From Butyricimonas virosa (GTDB taxonomy: Bacteria; Bacteroidota; Bacteroidia; Bacteroidales; Marinifilaceae), in the NCBI RefSeq assembly GCF_025148635.1, contig NZ_CP102269.1, forward strand, positions 1,798,001-1,862,000: DNA of 64,000 nt. The letters are read 5' to 3'. This document shows, piece by piece, positions 34,323-43,154 of this stretch. The notes under the pieces were generated by a model. It made no database searches. It was not told the DNA's origin and saw only the letters and a list, made by a program, of their open reading frames with translations. A program made the position numbers and the translations under genes. Position 1 is the first letter of the stretch. Every line of letters starts with the position of its first letter.

Positions 34323-36887
34323 ATGGAACAAACTACGAAGAAAGTGGAAAAACAAAAAGAAACTGTGAAAGAAAAGAAAGTCTACACGCAGGAGGAGGCT
34401 TATAGCAGTTCCTTGAATTATTTCAAGGGGGATGAGTTAGCTGCCCGTGTTTGGGTAAGCAAATACGCTTTAAAAGATTCTTACGGGAATATTTTTGAGT
34501 TGAACCCGGATGACATGCATCATCGTTTGGCTTCAGAAATCGCTCGGATCGAGAGAAATTACGCAAACCCGATGACTGAAGAGCAAATTTTTGAGGTGTT
34601 GCGTGATTTTAAGTATATTGTTCCGCAAGGAGGGCCAATGACGGGTATTGGTAATGATTATCAAATTGCATCCCTTTCTAACTGTTTCGTGATCGGGCAT
34701 GATGGTCCTTCTGATTCCTATGGCGGGGTTATGAAGATTGATCAGGAACAGGTGCAGTTGATGAAACGAAGAGGTGGGGTTGGACATGATTTATCCCATA
34801 TTCGTCCGAAAGGGTCTCCAGTTAAGAATTCTGCCTTGACATCCACTGGAATTGTTCCTTTCATGGAGCGTTATTCAAACTCAACCCGGGAGGTAGCGCA
34901 AGATGGTCGTCGGGGAGCCTTGATGTTGAGTGTTTCTATCAATCACCCGGATTCGGAAAGTTTCATTGATGCGAAAATGACCGAGGGGAAAGTAACCGGA
35001 GCTAATATTTCGGTGAAGATTGATGACGAGTTTATGAAAGCGGTTATCGAGGAGCGTGATTATATTCAAAAATATCCGGTATATTCTGAGGAGCCGAAGA
35101 ACGTGAAGCAGATTAGTGCAGTAAAATTGTGGAATAAGATTGTTTATAATGCGTGGAAATCTGCCGAACCCGGAATCTTGTTCTGGGATACGATTATTCG
35201 GGAGAGTGTGCCCGACTGCTATGCCGATCTGGGTTACAGAACGGTTTCCACGAATCCTTGTGGAGAGATTCCGTTGTGTCCGTATGACTCATGTCGTTTG
35301 CTGGCAATTAACTTGTATTCTTACGTGGTAAATCCTTTCGAGAAAGACGCGTATTTTGATTACGAGTTGTTCAAGAAACATGTGGCTATCGCTCAACGCT
35401 TGATGGACGATATTATTGATTTGGAATTGGAGAAAATTGATGCTATTCTTGAGAAAATTGCATCGGATCCGGAAGATAACGAGGTGAAGGGTGTTGAGAT
35501 CCGTTTGTGGGAGAAAATTAAAGCAAAAGCTAGAGAAGGGCGTCGTACCGGGGTTGGTATCACGGCTGAAGGTGATATGTTGGCTGCTCTCGGGTTGCGT
35601 TATGGTAGTGATGAAGCGGTTGATTTCTCCGTGGATATCCATAAACAACTGGCTGTTGCCGCATACGGTTCTTCTGTCGTGTTGGCCAAGGAACGTGGTG
35701 CTTTCAAAATTTTTGATGTTGAGAGGGAGAAGAATAATCCGTTTATTGCTCGTTTAAAAGAAGCTTCTCCGGAGATGTATCAGGAGATGGTGAAATACGG
35801 TCGTCGCAACATTGCTTGTCTGACGATTGCCCCGACGGGAACAACCAGTTTGATGACCCAAACGACTTCCGGTATTGAACCTGTATTCTTGCCGGTTTAC
35901 AAGAGAAGAAGAAAGGTAAACCCGAACGACAAGAACGTGCATGTTGATTTTACGGATGAAATGGGGGATGCTTACGAGGAGTTTATCGTGTTCCATCATA
36001 AATTTGCTATTTGGATGGAGAAAAACGGGTATGATGTTCATAAACGTTACACGAACGAGGAGATTGATGAGATGGTGGCGAAGTCTCCTTATTATAAAGC
36101 AACATCTAATGATATTGATTGGGTTGCTAAAGTGCGTATGCAGGGACGTGTACAAAAATGGGTGGATCACTCCATCAGTGTTACGGTGAATTTGCCTGCG
36201 GATGTTTCGGAAGAGCTGGTTGGTCAACTTTATATCGAGGCTTGGAAGAGTGGGTGTAAAGGATGTACGGTTTATCGTGACGGTTCCCGTTCCGGGGTTT
36301 TGGTTTCCAATAAAGATAAAAAGACGGATGGAGGTGCGATGCCTGCCAAGCGTCCGAAAGAATTGGATGCGGAAATCGTGCGTTTCCAAAATAATAAGGA
36401 GAAATGGATTGCCTTTATTGGTTTGTATGACGGACGTCCTTACGAGATTTTTACTGGTATCGCTGATGATGAAGAGGGAATCATGTTGCCAAAAGCCGTG
36501 ACCGACGGTAAGATTGTAAAGAACACGGATGAAGATGGAAATAGCCGTTACGACTTTCAATTCTCGAACAAGAGAGGTTTCAAGACGACGGTGGAGGGAT
36601 TATCATACAAGTTCAATAAAGAGTATTGGAACTATGCAAAATTGATTTCCGGGGTCTTGCGTTATGGAATGCCGATCAATCAAATCGTGGATTTGGTTGC
36701 TGCTATGGAGTTCGATAATGAGAATATCAATACCTGGAAGAATGGTGTGGAAAGAGCGTTACGGAAATTTATCCCGGATGGGACGGAAGCAACCGGTTCG
36801 GTTTGTGAGAATTGCGGTTCTAAATCCGTTATTTATCAAGAGGGGTGTTTAATCTGTAAGGTTTGCGGTTCTTCTAAATGCGGGTGA
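34323..36887 (+). CDS. nrdJ: Adenosylcobalamin-dependent (class II) ribonucleotide reductase
   Basis: 854 residues; reduces ribonucleotides to deoxyribonucleotides using an adenosylcobalamin radical. Visible motifs are LSNCFVIG near 118, RRGGVGHDLSHIRP, the active-site loop NPCGEIPLCPYDSC near 316, and PTGTTSLMTQTTSGIEP near 505. The C-terminus has a cysteine cluster (CENCG...CLICKVCG...KCG) that probably includes the redox-active swinging-arm cysteines and a metal site. No ATP-cone is seen at the N-terminus. It is monocistronic with its own promoter and terminator. Confidence 0.95.
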   Translation: MEQTTKKVEKQKETVKEKKVYTQEEAYSSSLNYFKGDELAARVWVSKYALKDSYGNIFELNPDDMHHRLASEIARIERNYANPMTEEQIFEVLRDFKYIVPQGGPMTGIGNDYQIASLSNCFVIGHDGPSDSYGGVMKIDQEQVQLMKRRGGVGHDLSHIRPKGSPVKNSALTSTGIVPFMERYSNSTREVAQDGRRGALMLSVSINHPDSESFIDAKMTEGKVTGANISVKIDDEFMKAVIEERDYIQKYPVYSEEPKNVKQISAVKLWNKIVYNAWKSAEPGILFWDTIIRESVPDCYADLGYRTVSTNPCGEIPLCPYDSCRLLAINLYSYVVNPFEKDAYFDYELFKKHVAIAQRLMDDIIDLELEKIDAILEKIASDPEDNEVKGVEIRLWEKIKAKAREGRRTGVGITAEGDMLAALGLRYGSDEAVDFSVDIHKQLAVAAYGSSVVLAKERGAFKIFDVEREKNNPFIARLKEASPEMYQEMVKYGRRNIACLTIAPTGTTSLMTQTTSGIEPVFLPVYKRRRKVNPNDKNVHVDFTDEMGDAYEEFIVFHHKFAIWMEKNGYDVHKRYTNEEIDEMVAKSPYYKATSNDIDWVAKVRMQGRVQKWVDHSISVTVNLPADVSEELVGQLYIEAWKSGCKGCTVYRDGSRSGVLVSNKDKKTDGGAMPAKRPKELDAEIVRFQNNKEKWIAFIGLYDGRPYEIFTGIADDEEGIMLPKAVTDGKIVKNTDEDGNSRYDFQFSNKRGFKTTVEGLSYKFNKEYWNYAKLISGVLRYGMPINQIVDLVAAMEFDNENINTWKNGVERALRKFIPDGTEATGSVCENCGSKSVIYQEGCLICKVCGSSKCG

Positions 36888-36929
36888 TAATTATATGGTA
36901 ATTATATAGACTTTCGAGTTATAAGTGGA

Positions 36930-36960
36930 AGGTGGCCAGATTCGTTTGGTCACCTTTTTT
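36930..36960 (+). terminator. Intrinsic terminator of nrdJ
   Basis: AGGTGGCC (36930-36937) pairs with GGTCACCT (36948-36955), one G-U pair, followed by T6. Confidence 0.85.
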
Positions 36961-37015
36961 GCTAATTGATATGATGAGGGGTACATTTAAACCGTAATGT
37001 TGTTTTGATACAATG

Positions 37016-37044
37016 AAGCCACCTGTATTAATGGTGGCTTTTAT
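37016..37044 (+). terminator. Second intrinsic terminator downstream of nrdJ
   Basis: AAGCCACC (37016-37023) pairs exactly with GGTGGCTT (37033-37040), 9-nt loop, then TTATAT. Confidence 0.7.
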
Positions 37045-37684
37045 ATTGAAATTGATCAAAAAGGTACAATGGATTATTAATAAAACGAAACGTTTTAATG
37101 TTAAAATTAACCATCATATTTTTTATTAAGAAAATATCAATAATCGTTCATATATTGATTGCAAATGTACGACTTTTTATGAAACAAGAAAGAATTGATC
37201 AAAAAAAATTTCATATTTTGTATATATATTGTTTATTATGTGCGTAAAACGACACAAATCGCCTGTTTTGTAGGTTGCATGTGCGTATTTCGCTACAAAT
37301 ATTGCGATTAATTATTGCATTTTTACGATCTATTTAAGAGTCATATCCTTACCTTTTCTTTCAAAATAACGATATACGATATTATTTAGGGGGATTAATT
37401 GGGATAATGAGTCTTTTTTTATATTTGGAACTAAATTTCTTCATTTCTACAAATGACTGATTTTTAGAATTTTCGTTTAGGCTAATTTTAGTCATGATAT
37501 TCATATTATAAATCCAAGAAATTTTATTTGATAGATAATGCCGTTATAACCAGCCATATATCGTTGAACGATAAATGAAGTGTATCTGCGAATCAATATT
37601 TACAACATGATGATTAGCAATGTATTATAGGCGTTATTAAACGAACAATTAATGCGTTGTTATAATCCTTAAAAGAGGAGGTGT

Positions 37685-37729
37685 ATGATTAACAAGAAAA
37701 TAACGTTTGTTTCAAAAATTGCGGAATAG
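37685..37729 (+). CDS. Possible 14-residue leader peptide
   Basis: The frame MINKKITFVSKIAE starts 4 bp after AGAGGAGG (37674-37681), one of the strongest Shine-Dalgarno sequences in the window, and stops 71 bp before the collagen-like lipoprotein gene. Strong ribosome-binding sites are uncommon in this phylum, so the context is suggestive. It may be a leader peptide or chance. Confidence 0.3.
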   Translation: MINKKITFVSKIAE

Positions 37730-37800
37730 AATTTTAGTGATAAAGTTGCGCTTTGGGGTGACTTGATATTTTTTAATTACCAATATAATTTATTTAAAGT

Positions 37801-39621
37801 ATGAACAAGAAACGGAATTTTGCAAAATTGGCACTTTTGGGTGCTTTGCTTTGTGGTCTTGCAAGTCCAACTTTCGTCGGTTGTAAGGATTACGATGACG
37901 ATATAAAAGATTTGCAGGAACAAATCACTTCCAACAAGAAGGAGATTGATGATATTCTGCAGAAAATTAAGGATGGACAATATGTTCAGAAAGTCGAAAC
38001 TGTGGCCGAAGGGATTAAAATTACCTTGGGTAGTGGAGATGTTGTCACGATCAAAAATGGGACTAATGGAACAAATGGGACCAATGGTATCGATGGAGTT
38101 TCTCCGGTGTTGCATATCGAGGCTATCGATGGCGTAGATTGGTTTGTAGACCAGAACGGAGTGAAAGTTGGGAAAGTTCCTGTTCCGACTCCCGGAGAAC
38201 CTGGACAACCCGGAGAGCCTGGAACCCCCGGAGTATCAGGAAAATCGCCGTATATTATTGGAGAGGCAGATGTGAACGGTCTTACGGCTATCGGCAACTG
38301 GGCTGTTTATGACGATGAAACCAAAGCATGGAAAGATTCTGGAGTGAAAGCGTTGAATGTTGTAGATATTCATTCTGCTTATGTGGTTGAAGAAACAGAT
38401 GCTTTTATATTGAACGTTTGGAATAATGAAACAGAAGCATACGAATCATTCTATCTCCCGAAATCAGTAGATTATATCCAGAGCCTAGTGTTTAACCCGA
38501 CCTATTCGGTGGGAGGATTAGCGAATTTCGTGCCCGTGTTCAGATTGTTTGATGATAAAACAACCCCGGGAGAGAAAGTTGGTTTGTTGACCAGTAATAT
38601 GAATATTGATTTCATCTTGACTCCGCTTGCCGCCAGACCTAATATCTCGGAAGAAAATCTTTCTTTCATATTAAAAGAAACCGTAAGTTTAGGACGGGCT
38701 ACAGCCCCGGAATTGATTGTCAATGAGAATGGAATGAAAAATCTTGACAATGGTTTCTCTTTAAATGTCTCCTTGAAAGGAATGAGTGATGAATTATATT
38801 CTAGCTGGCGTAAAGGCTGGACGGCATTCCTGCAAGTCCAAAACGACAAAGTGGGTATTGATTACACCACGACTGCTATTAGTATCTATAATGCGGGCAT
38901 TTACACGTCCGACCTGGAGCTTCATAACGCTGAAGGAGACGAAAGCCGTGAGCTAGCTTACAATAGTGATGAAATCGTTGATTTGAATAGCGAGATCAAA
39001 CTTTGTGATGGGTATGAACTTTTGGAGAATATGAATTTTGATCTTTCAGGTGTGACCTACACGGTAACATACACGTATGAGAATTACGCTGGAGTTACTA
39101 TTGCTACCGCTGACGCTGCAGGTTTCGTGGTTGAAGACAAGGACAACACCGTGAAAATGAAGGAGGCTAAGACTAACTATATTGGGAATAAGTGTATTGC
39201 CAATGTTGTTGCCAAATTAGGAGAGGTAGAGCTTGTTTCAGGTACTTACACGATTACCGTAACTGCAGAACCGATAGTGGTGAAATACGCGAATGACGAG
39301 ATCTTCGGACAAAACGGAGCCACGAAAGAGTGGGCAAATGAAAATGTGAATTTCTACTTCGGCTCGGCTACTGCTTCTTCTGAGGATTTCCAAAAGAAAC
39401 TTTACACGGCTGCTGGATGTGCTACATTGGATGAATTCTTGGCATTGGTTGACGATGAATTTGCCACGAATCTTGCCGCTCAAGCGAATGGTGTTAAATT
39501 CGTGTGGTACGGAGCTAATGAGTCAGTTCAATACAAAGGACTTCGTATCGTTGCCCCGCTCACGGCTGAATGGAAAACCTACGATTTGACTATCGATATT
39601 CCGATGCAGAATGTGTTATAA
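37801..39621 (+). CDS. Surface lipoprotein with coiled-coil stalk and collagen-like segment
   Basis: 606 residues. The lipoprotein signal ends at a Cys near residue 28 (FVGC) followed by KDYDDDIKDLQEQI, a short coiled coil (about 32-60) and a domain YVQKVETVAEGIKITLGSGDVVTI. Residues about 87-98 are N-G-T repeats and about 135-157 are Gly-X-Y collagen-like repeats (GEPGQPGEPGTPGVSGKSP). The rest is predicted beta-rich. The N-terminus resembles the DUF4988/PL29-N lipoproteins of Bacteroidales. It is a single gene with a very long leader and lies right beside the mobile element border. Function unknown; surface display is likely. Confidence 0.75.
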   Translation: MNKKRNFAKLALLGALLCGLASPTFVGCKDYDDDIKDLQEQITSNKKEIDDILQKIKDGQYVQKVETVAEGIKITLGSGDVVTIKNGTNGTNGTNGIDGVSPVLHIEAIDGVDWFVDQNGVKVGKVPVPTPGEPGQPGEPGTPGVSGKSPYIIGEADVNGLTAIGNWAVYDDETKAWKDSGVKALNVVDIHSAYVVEETDAFILNVWNNETEAYESFYLPKSVDYIQSLVFNPTYSVGGLANFVPVFRLFDDKTTPGEKVGLLTSNMNIDFILTPLAARPNISEENLSFILKETVSLGRATAPELIVNENGMKNLDNGFSLNVSLKGMSDELYSSWRKGWTAFLQVQNDKVGIDYTTTAISIYNAGIYTSDLELHNAEGDESRELAYNSDEIVDLNSEIKLCDGYELLENMNFDLSGVTYTVTYTYENYAGVTIATADAAGFVVEDKDNTVKMKEAKTNYIGNKCIANVVAKLGEVELVSGTYTITVTAEPIVVKYANDEIFGQNGATKEWANENVNFYFGSATASSEDFQKKLYTAAGCATLDEFLALVDDEFATNLAAQANGVKFVWYGANESVQYKGLRIVAPLTAEWKTYDLTIDIPMQNVL

Positions 39622-40491
39622 AATGTAATCCATTGAATATCAATATATGTTTTAACTAAAATCGCCTTAAAGGGACAAACGGGGGACAAAAAATCGCATA
39701 AAAAGAGAAAGAAAAACAATAAAACCCTTTCAGAAAATGACACTGAGATGTGAGGGACACAATTTGTCCCTCGCTATCTTTTTTGTTTGTCCCTCATTGT
39801 CCCTTGGGGTTCAGGGTTAGATTCTGTATTGTTTCAGCGAAACACTACAACCATCATATAAGTAAATTTAAAATCAGTAAACAGAGAGTAAATCTTGCAT
39901 ACCAAAAGAAAAAAAACAATAAATTATTTCAGAAAACCACACTGAAATCTGGGGGACAAAATTTGTCCCTCGCCATCTTTCGTTTTGTCCCTTGCTGTCC
40001 CTCGTTTTCATGGTTGAGTTCTGTATTATTTCTGAAAAGCCTTCATAAATAAGTTTAGTTTGGTTTTTGTATATCTAATCAAGTTCTAAACTAAACCGCT
40101 TGATAATCTCAAAATCTGAACATTTTGGTCGTCTTTTTTCTTTTCGCCAGCAAAGACTTCTTTTTAACTCGCTATTACTTGAAATGCAGTTCACCGTTTA
40201 TAGTGTTCCTGTTATACGCCCACTATCCATTTTCTTCTTCCACATCACTTTCGGGCTGGTTGAATAAGAATTGTGTCGCGAAGGTATATGTCCTGTCTTT
40301 CTTCTTCGCAAGGTCAAGCCTGCCGGTTCCTGCCAAAATCTCCACACTCGGTTTTCAACTGAGGTAGTATTTTGCCAATGAAACCTTGCAAGAAGAGCCG
40401 GGACACCTTGCTATGCGACATAATTTTAATCAAACCCGAAAGTAGCTGATGCGAACAGAGGGAAAAGTAAAAATTCAAATCAGAAGCGATT
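39622..40491. other. Noncoding border region of the integrated element
   Basis: No convincing gene in 870 bp. The first 430 bp hold the arm-site-like repeats listed next; the remaining 400 bp (40060-40491) contain no clear feature apart from a weak minus-strand promoter-like word near 40280. Left junction of the element is placed somewhere in 39640-39680 by inference. Confidence 0.6.
39672..40057. repeat. Two diverged direct repeats rich in GGGACAAA/TTTGTCCC, probable integrase arm sites
   Basis: GGGACAAA or its complement TTTGTCCC occurs at 39672, 39683, 39763, 39786, 39953, 39962 and 39984, with near matches at 39754, 39796 and 39994. The two repeat copies (about 39706-39870 and 39904-40057) share the same order: AACAATAAA, TTTCAGAAAA, CACTGA, the palindrome GGGACA-n-TTTGTCCCTCGC, two more TTGTCCC words, then TTCTGTATT and ATAAGT. 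Clustered short words near the end of an integrated element are what arm-type sites of a tyrosine integrase look like. Iterons are the alternative. Confidence 0.7.
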
Positions 40492-40785
40492 ATGGCAAAT
40501 TATGCGACAAACATCTTCTACGCAAGTACGGAGAACGAGAAAGACCTTGATAAGGTAGAGAAATTTTTAGATGAAACTTTTTGCGACTGTTATCTTGACA
40601 GGGCAGAGGACAGTATCGAGGGAGAGTTTTTCTCAAAGTGGGATTATCCCGAAAAAGAGATAAACGAAATGATTTCTCTTTTGGAGAGCAAAGACAAGAT
40701 TTATATCCGAGTGCTGACACACGAGCTGTGCAACGAGTATGTGAACTTTCAGGTATTCTCAAACGGAGAATGGTCTTACAGATAA
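40492..40785 (+). CDS. Small YubB-like (ferredoxin-fold) protein of the mobile element, unknown
   Basis: 97 residues, acidic. The pattern MANYATNIFYASTENEKDLDKVEKFLDETF, followed by FFSKWDYPEKE and a C-terminal strand FQVFSNGEW, recalls the small ferredoxin-fold YubB/DUF1281 proteins of conjugative elements and the larger relative at 58667. It is the first gene of the element on this side, in a run of four small same-strand genes. Role not known. Confidence 0.65.
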   Translation: MANYATNIFYASTENEKDLDKVEKFLDETFCDCYLDRAEDSIEGEFFSKWDYPEKEINEMISLLESKDKIYIRVLTHELCNEYVNFQVFSNGEWSYR

Positions 40786-40805
40786 CCCTTAAACACAAGC
40801 GTACT

Positions 40806-40985
40806 ATGTATAACGAAGAAGAACAGGCAACAGACATTATCGGGTGTTCTTGTACTTTACTGACACCTTACAAAGGATATACTGAGGGCGAAGTGGTTGG
40901 CGATTACGGCTCTGAAATAGTGGTAAGGCTCAACAACGGCAAAGAAGTAGTGGAATACCGGGACGAGGTACTAATCTATGACTAA
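40806..40985 (+). CDS. Small hypothetical protein, possible SH3-like barrel
   Basis: 59 residues from the ATG at 40806. The sequence reads as beta strands (IIGCSCTLLTPYKGYTEGEVVGDYGSEIVVRLNNGKEVVEYRDEVLIY), like a small SH3-type barrel. 20 bp after the previous gene and 14 bp before the next. No family recognised. Confidence 0.55.
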   Translation: MYNEEEQATDIIGCSCTLLTPYKGYTEGEVVGDYGSEIVVRLNNGKEVVEYRDEVLIYD

Positions 40986-40999
40986 TGGAGGATTGATTT

Positions 41000-41335
41000 A
41001 TGATGACACCGATAGCGACAAGATTTGTGGATTGGGATATTCCCGAACTTTCAACCCTGCAAAATAGCAAGGTATATCAGTTGAGACAACAACTCAATGA
41101 TGGCGTTCCTATGTGCCGACAGCAGAAGAATTGGCTGACAAACAGCGTGAACAGAAATGCCTATTTCAAGAAAGGAGTTCCATTAGGAGGCTACCGCTTT
41201 GACTTTTCGGATGTGCTGAAACGTTTCTTTGTCAAGCAATATGGGCATATTGCAGAATACTATGCCGTTGATAAAACCTCATTGAGGGCATTCCTTTGTG
41301 GCAGGATTGATGAAATCATTGAAATAACCGATTAA
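41000..41335 (+). CDS. Hypothetical protein of the mobile element
   Basis: 111 residues, starting at ATG 41000 or 41003. Composition is balanced and slightly basic (QLRQQLNDGVPMCRQQKNWLTNSVNRNAYFKKGVP), ending in LRAFLCGRIDEIIEI. No signal or membrane span. Its place between other small element genes supports it being real; function unknown. Confidence 0.65.
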   Translation: MMTPIATRFVDWDIPELSTLQNSKVYQLRQQLNDGVPMCRQQKNWLTNSVNRNAYFKKGVPLGGYRFDFSDVLKRFFVKQYGHIAEYYAVDKTSLRAFLCGRIDEIIEITD

Positions 41336-41347
41336 AATAAAAATATT

Positions 41348-41635
41348 ATGCTGTACGATTATAGACAAGAAAGCAAAACGCCAATGCTTCTGACTTTGGC
41401 AAATGGCAATACCATTGAGGGCGAATTTATAGACCTACGGATAGATACCAACACATTGCCCAAAGGGAAACTATGGTATCACATTCGGCATACGGACGAT
41501 GATTGGACGGAACCTGCCTCATTGAAAAACGGTTGCGTGGTGGTCAATTTCTGTGGTACGTTCATTTGCGACCCCATCGACGATTTCCCTTGTGGACAGG
41601 AACTGGAGATAGCCGACTGGTCATATCTGAAATGA
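41348..41635 (+). CDS. Hypothetical protein of the mobile element
   Basis: 95 residues, 12 bp after the previous gene. Predicted beta-rich (PMLLTLANGNTIEGEFIDLRID, GCVVVNFCGTFICDP), acidic overall. Last of four tandem small genes. No family recognised. Confidence 0.6.
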   Translation: MLYDYRQESKTPMLLTLANGNTIEGEFIDLRIDTNTLPKGKLWYHIRHTDDDWTEPASLKNGCVVVNFCGTFICDPIDDFPCGQELEIADWSYLK

Positions 41636-42441
41636 TGACAGGCTTCAGGCGAATGGCAGCACGGAGAATGTTTCTCTATGTTGCCATTTTTGCTGTTGAC
41701 CAATATACCATAAATGGCAATCGACTTTTATAATCCGGGCTTGTAGAAACAAGCCTGACTACCTTTTGTAAATTAGTATTATTTCGGAGAAGCCGGCAAT
41801 ACACCTTTTATAGATACGATAGTTCATACTTCGCCAATAGCGACCAAGGCTGCTTTGTCCGGCGATAGCGGGACTTCTGCTTTTCTTTCTCTTCTTGGGC
41901 ATCCTTGTCTTGTCGGCCGTTGTAGTAGAAGGCGACTATTCTGATGCGGTTTTCGACAATTCGTCAAGTCGGTCTGTTTTCCGGGGCGGCACACTCCACG
42001 GCAGAATGCTCTTGGTCGGCTTACGATATAAATGCAGGCATTGTCCGGCATCCACTTTTGGCGGCAATACTCGTTCCTCTCCGATCATACTTCCTCTTTT
42101 GGACTTACAGCCGGAGCGTTTATTCAAACTTACATTTACGGACGGATGCTATCCACTCACGAAGCCTTGCTCATTCTTTTATCAACCCGTTTCACAACCG
42201 CTTTTGGTCGTGTTATCACACATTTTTCCGTTGCAAAGTTAGTATGCAGCCGGGCACGGCTAAAGAGCCTTGGTCAATGGCGTAGCTTCACAAATCTTCC
42301 TTTATCGAGCCTATGGTTTTGACGGCTTGCGCTGACAAAAATAAAGCGTATTTGATTGCTATCCTTGTCGCAACCCTATACTGCACTCACTTATGTTGGC
42401 AGCGTAAAAATAATTTTAATAACAACTTAAAGCATTGTAAT
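41636..42441. other. 806-bp noncoding leader of ssb
   Basis: No plus-strand gene. A hairpin GGCTTGT-AGAA-ACAAGCC near 41737-41754 may end the upstream operon. A minus-strand -7 box TAACTTTG sits at 42241-42234 and would make a transcript toward 41.8 kb; a short minus-strand frame starting near 42088 (MIGEERVLPPKVDAGQCL) lies in its path. This is one of several such leaders in the element. Confidence 0.5.
42234..42241 (-). promoter_or_regulatory. Minus-strand -7 box inside the ssb leader
   Basis: Reads TAACTTTG on the minus strand, a perfect TAnnTTTG, antisense to the ssb leader. Confidence 0.45.
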
Positions 42442-42822
42442 ATGAAACAGATTGAGAACAATTTCGCAGTATCAGGATTCGTAGGTAAGGACGCAGAAAT
42501 CCGTCAGTTCGCAAATGCAAGCGTGGCACGCTTCTCATTGGCAGTAAGTCGTCAGGAGAAGAATGGAGAGGAAACAAAGCGTGTTTCCGCTTTCATCAAC
42601 GTGGAAGCCTGGCGCAACAACACCAGCACCGATTCGCTCACCCAGATAACCAAGGGCGTTCTGCTGACCGTGGAGGGCTACTTCAAACCCGAAGAGTGGA
42701 CCGACAAAGACGGCGTAAAACATAATCGCATCGTCATGGTCGCCAACAAGTTCTATCCGACGCCTGACAAGGAGGAAGCTCCGGCAGAGCCTGAGAAGAA
42801 AACGAAAAAAGGCAAGAAGTAA
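42442..42822 (+). CDS. ssb: Single-stranded DNA-binding protein
   Basis: 126 residues from the ATG at 42442 (MKQIENNFAVSGFVGKDAEIRQF); codons upstream belong to the leader. The OB fold shows ARFSLAVSRQEKNGEETKRVSAFINVEAWRN and LLTVEGYFKPEEWTDKDGVKHNRIVMVANKF. The C-terminus is a lysine-rich tail (KKTKKGKK), not the acidic DDDIPF tail of housekeeping SSB, as in element-encoded SSBs. It probably protects transferred single-stranded DNA. Followed by a strong terminator. Confidence 0.93.
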   Translation: MKQIENNFAVSGFVGKDAEIRQFANASVARFSLAVSRQEKNGEETKRVSAFINVEAWRNNTSTDSLTQITKGVLLTVEGYFKPEEWTDKDGVKHNRIVMVANKFYPTPDKEEAPAEPEKKTKKGKK

Positions 42823-43154
42823 TTCCTGCCTCGCCCTAAAGAACAAAGCGGCTTCGGTCGCTTTTGTTTTTGCTCGTAGATTAGCCTGTTATATTCTAAT
42901 GGTTGCGCCCTTATACTTTTTCACCCTTCCCGTAAGCGGCTTCTTCTATTCTTCCTGAAGAGACTTGTTCGGTTTTGCAATGTTACACGTTGCTCCACTC
43001 TCGCAAGACTCTCCGGCGGAAACGCCCGATACAAAAAGATTTGCCAACCGCTCCAAGACTTCGTTTTATCCCGGTAGTCAAAACCTTTTGTCGATTATCG
43101 GGCTTACAGAAGGAACTCGCTTACTGCCCACCCTTGTAATCTTTGATTGCATAA
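42823..43154. other. Intergenic region after ssb with composition change
   Basis: Holds the ssb terminator; no gene seen. The base composition drops abruptly to AT-rich from about 43130 on, which suggests the left edge of an inserted cargo segment. Confidence 0.5.
42845..42872 (+). terminator. Intrinsic terminator of ssb
   Basis: AAAGCGGC (42845-42852), TTCG tetraloop, GTCGCTTT (42857-42864) with one G-U pair, then TTGTTTTTG. Confidence 0.85.

Larger units (their letters stand above)
36888..37800. other. 913-bp AT-rich region before the collagen-like lipoprotein gene
   Basis: Apart from two terminators and a 14-residue reading frame listed separately, no gene is seen. Noted sequence features are the 13-bp direct repeat AATTGATCAAAAA (37050-37062, 37193-37205), a second diverged direct repeat beginning ATGTGCGTA (37238, 37279) followed in both copies by a CG and ACAAAT, and a small palindrome AAAACG-AAA-CGTTTT. 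The length points to complex regulation of the downstream surface protein. Confidence 0.6.

Noticed and set aside
35754..36560. 268-codon minus-strand open frame opposite nrdJ
   Set aside because: Shadow of nrdJ, no independent evidence.
39672..40057. CRISPR array
   Set aside because: The repeats are two long diverged copies with short palindromic words, not regular direct repeats with unique spacers, and no cas gene is present.
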